NCBI GenBank assembly: GCA_003242315.1
Contig: QGUY01000231.1
Location: 1-6,378, forward strand
DNA length: 6,378 nt
Source: Bacteroidota bacterium
GTDB lineage: Bacteria; Bacteroidota; Bacteroidia; Cytophagales; Cyclobacteriaceae
Direction: 5' to 3'
Below are positions 4,678-6,378 of the stretch, piece by piece. The notes beneath the pieces were generated by a model that was given only the letters and a program-made list of their open reading frames with translations, ran no database searches and had not been told where the DNA came from. A program made the translations under genes and the position numbers. Numbering within the stretch: position 1 is the stretch's first letter; each line of letters starts with the position of its first letter.

Positions 4678-5631
4678 ATGCTGGAAATACTTTTGGACAA
4701 TAAAGATGGCAAAGTGTGGGATATTTCCGAGTTGGTACACTCAGTGACATGGAAAACCGTTCGGATTGGGCAACCGGGAAGCCTTGACGTGTCGCTGGTT
4801 AAGCATAAGGACTTGCGGATCGATCCCGGTGCGATCATCCGGGTACGGGATGGCTCAAGCAACGTGTTCTATGGCTACGTCTTTACTATCGAGCAGGGCG
4901 ACGATGATGAGGTTTCGATCACTGCGTATGATCAAATTCGCTACTTGCTGTCGAAGGATACGTTCGTGTTCGCCAACGCGACAGCAGGCGAGATTATCCG
5001 CAAGGTGGCCGGCGACTTCGGTCTGACAGTCGGCAACCTGACCGGCACCGGCTATCGAATCCCGACGCTAGTAGAAGATAACCAGACGGGACTGGATGTC
5101 ATCTCTAAGGCGCTGGACTTGACTCTGATCGCAACCGGGAACATTTTCGTGTTCTATGATAGATTCGGTGCGCTGACGCTGACCAACGCCGCGAACATGC
5201 GGGTCGATGTGGCGATTGGTGACGAAAGTCTGGCTTACGGGTTCAGCTATAAGCGAAGCATCGACGATGACACTTATAACCGAATCAAACTGGTGCAGAA
5301 CAACAAGAATACGAAGCGCCGGGATGTGTACATCGCGCAGGACAGCGCGAACATCGCGAAGTGGGGTCGATTGCAATACTTCGATGTCGTAGACGAGAAA
5401 ATGAACGAGGCTCAAATAAGAGAACTGCTAAACACGCTGATCCAGTTAAAAAACCGCGAGCGCCGGTCGCTCAAGATCGACGCGCTGGGCGACTTGCGAA
5501 TCCGAGCCGGGTGCTATATACCGGTTATCCTCAATGAACTGAAGATAAAACAGTATTTTCTCGTGGACGAATGCACCCACCAATGGGAGGGAGACGTTCA
5601 TACGATGCAAATTACGCTCAAGGTGGTGTGA
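4678..5631 (+). CDS. xkdQ: Baseplate hub protein, XkdQ family (gp27/gpD-like)
   Basis: This gene encodes 317 residues from ATG 4678 (320 if the GTG at 4669 were used); PBSX XkdQ is about 325. Proteins of this group form the central hub that closes the tube at the baseplate and carries the spike, functionally like T4 gp27 and P2 gpD. Visible features are an N-terminal beta segment, then PGSLDVSLVKHKDLRIDPG and GAIIRVRDGSSNVFYGYVFT (about 34-70), then the hub-type motif VSITAYDQIRYLLSKDTF (79-96). Next come ANATAGEIIRKVAGDFGL and an NQTGLDVISKALDL helix. A second beta domain follows, with NIFVFYDRFGALTL, DDTYNRIKLVQNN, and LRIRAGCYIPV near the end. The final VDECTHQWEGDVHTMQITLKV resembles the closing strand pair of hub proteins. 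It follows the LysM gene closely, and the next gene's ribosome site lies inside its last codons. Confidence 0.87.
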   Translation: MLEILLDNKDGKVWDISELVHSVTWKTVRIGQPGSLDVSLVKHKDLRIDPGAIIRVRDGSSNVFYGYVFTIEQGDDDEVSITAYDQIRYLLSKDTFVFANATAGEIIRKVAGDFGLTVGNLTGTGYRIPTLVEDNQTGLDVISKALDLTLIATGNIFVFYDRFGALTLTNAANMRVDVAIGDESLAYGFSYKRSIDDDTYNRIKLVQNNKNTKRRDVYIAQDSANIAKWGRLQYFDVVDEKMNEAQIRELLNTLIQLKNRERRSLKIDALGDLRIRAGCYIPVILNELKIKQYFLVDECTHQWEGDVHTMQITLKVV

Positions 5632-5634
5632 TAG

Positions 5635-5979
5635 ATGACGCTAGCGAACCTGATTCGGCAGGCCAGTCTGGGTGCGATTGAGGCTGTTCAACCCGTCGCC
5701 GTGATGTTTGCTACGGTGACGAAGGTGGAGCCGTTGGAAGTCAACGTCGAACAGCGGTTTACGCTAACGAGTGACTTCTTGATCGTACCGGAAAGCTTGA
5801 CGAAATACGAAGTCGATATTTCGCATACTCATTCGGTGCCCGATGGCAATACAGGCGGGATGCAACCGGATAGTGCCTCGAAGGTCGTGGTGCGTAAAGG
5901 ACTGGAGGTCGGCGATAAGGTTATCCTTCTGAGGATTCAGGGTGGGCGGCAATTCGTGATTTTAGACAAGGTGGTGTAG
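5635..5979 (+). CDS. xkdR: Small baseplate-region protein, DUF2577/XkdR family
   Basis: This gene encodes 114 residues. The N-terminal helix (LANLIRQASLGAIEAVQP) is followed by beta strands with VMFATVTKVEPLEVNVEQRF and LIVPESLTKYEV. A loop containing HTHSVPDGNTGG (64-75) and a final beta pair (KVILLRIQGGRQFVILDKV) come next. This is the pattern of DUF2577 proteins found between the hub and gp25-like genes in PBSX-type tails. The 'effects of X on Y' beta layout and the GG-x-x-F-V-I-L-D ending suggest an OB-like fold comparable to spike N-terminal domains, but this is inference. The exact role is not established to my knowledge. Start ATG 5635 comes 3 bases after the hub stop. Its ribosome site AAGGTGG (5620-5626) lies in the hub gene. 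Confidence 0.82.
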   Translation: MTLANLIRQASLGAIEAVQPVAVMFATVTKVEPLEVNVEQRFTLTSDFLIVPESLTKYEVDISHTHSVPDGNTGGMQPDSASKVVVRKGLEVGDKVILLRIQGGRQFVILDKVV

Positions 5980-5982
5980 GTT

Positions 5983-6378
5983 ATGGCGACACCAGAAGGA
6001 GCTATCATTCCTGCTGAGTTAGACGTGGAAGAAGAACAGCAGCCAAGTTTGACATACGGCATTGACTTTGAACGTGGTCGCATGATAGGAATGATAGATG
6101 AATTAGAGGCGGTCAAACAGGCCGTCTTTTTGATTTTGCAAACCGAACGTTATCGATACCTGATATATTCTGATGACTATGGCAGCGAGCTAGAGGGGCT
6201 CATAGGACGTGATCCTTTATTTGTTCAGTCTGAAATAAAGCGCAGGATTAGAGAAGCTCTTTTGCAAGATGACCGCATAGAAGACGTGACCAACTTTGAT
6301 ATACAGATCAACGGTAACAGCGCATTAGTACGATTTACAGTCGTCACCATTTTTGGGGATTTTGAAGCCGAACAGGAG
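5983..6378 (+). CDS. xkdS: Baseplate wedge protein, gp25-like XkdS/DUF2634 family (partial)
   Basis: The frame is open from ATG 5983 to the window end, 132 codons without a stop. XkdS in PBSX is about 144 residues, so probably only the last dozen or so are missing. Residues include an acidic N-terminal arm (LDVEEEQQPSLTYGIDFERG), then the gp25-type core AVKQAVFLILQTERYRYLIY, the turn SDDYGSELEGLIGRDP, and a helix EIKRRIREALLQDDRIEDV. The strands NFDIQINGNSALVRFTVVTI follow. gp25-like proteins are baseplate wedge components that trigger or anchor the first sheath ring. The ribosome site AAGGTGG (5968-5974) lies at the end of the xkdR gene, whose stop is 3 bases upstream of this ATG. Base composition is more AT-rich than in xkdQ. 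The truncation is only the window edge. Confidence 0.87.
   Translation, partial: MATPEGAIIPAELDVEEEQQPSLTYGIDFERGRMIGMIDELEAVKQAVFLILQTERYRYLIYSDDYGSELEGLIGRDPLFVQSEIKRRIREALLQDDRIEDVTNFDIQINGNSALVRFTVVTIFGDFEAEQE

Noticed and set aside
1..6378. CRISPR arrays, tRNA or rRNA genes, insertion sequences, attachment sites
   Set aside because: No spaced direct repeats, no cloverleaf-like sequence, no transposase and no terminal inverted repeats were seen. The window is a continuous structural module.

Overview
The window is the middle of a contractile-tail (myovirus-type) structural module of the PBSX/Xkd family, read entirely on the + strand. It is most likely part of a prophage or a defective phage-like element in a Gram-positive Bacillales host. 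The evidence is strong GGAGG-type ribosome sites, PBSX-like gene order and products (xkdK end, xkdM, xkdN with a frameshifted extension, xkdO, xkdP, xkdQ, xkdR, xkdS), and mixed base composition that is GC-rich in the tape measure and AT-rich in an inserted gene. The host genus cannot be named from the sequence. The composition would fit Brevibacillus, Paenibacillus, Geobacillus or similar genera better than a very AT-rich Bacillus.

Layout. Positions 1-57 hold the last 18 codons of the tail sheath gene. The tail tube gene (69-527) follows, then a short gap with a perfect 11-bp hairpin. The tail assembly chaperone gene (582-1004) ends in a textbook -1 frameshift signal: slippery heptamer A AAA AAC, a 7-nt spacer and an 8-bp stem. 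Slippage extends it through an overlapping start-less frame to 1198, giving a 205-residue G-T type product. An AT-rich gene for a small membrane-anchored protein (1241-1891) interrupts the tail operon. It has a candidate promoter and a clear intrinsic terminator of its own, as expected of a moron (an independently expressed cargo gene). The tail operon resumes with a rather short tape measure gene (1939-4005), a LysM baseplate protein (4005-4667), a hub protein of the XkdQ type (4678-5631), a small DUF2577/XkdR protein (5635-5979) and the start of a gp25-like/XkdS wedge protein (5983 to beyond the window).

How they work together. Sheath and tube form the tail cylinder. The chaperone pair, made in a fixed ratio by frameshifting, is expected to coat the tape measure protein, which sets tail length. 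The LysM protein, hub, XkdR and XkdS build the baseplate end. Genes 1939-5983 are packed with overlaps or gaps of only a few bases, often with the next ribosome site inside the previous gene, so they look translationally coupled.

Most interesting region: 995-1241. The frameshift stem and a second inverted repeat, which would bury the ribosome site of the inserted gene in read-through mRNA, use the same GGAGGG/CCCTCC core. A short transcript from the candidate promoter would lack the masking arm. This suggests that the cargo gene is translated from its own lysogenic transcript but shut off on the late tail transcript. That model is an inference from sequence only.
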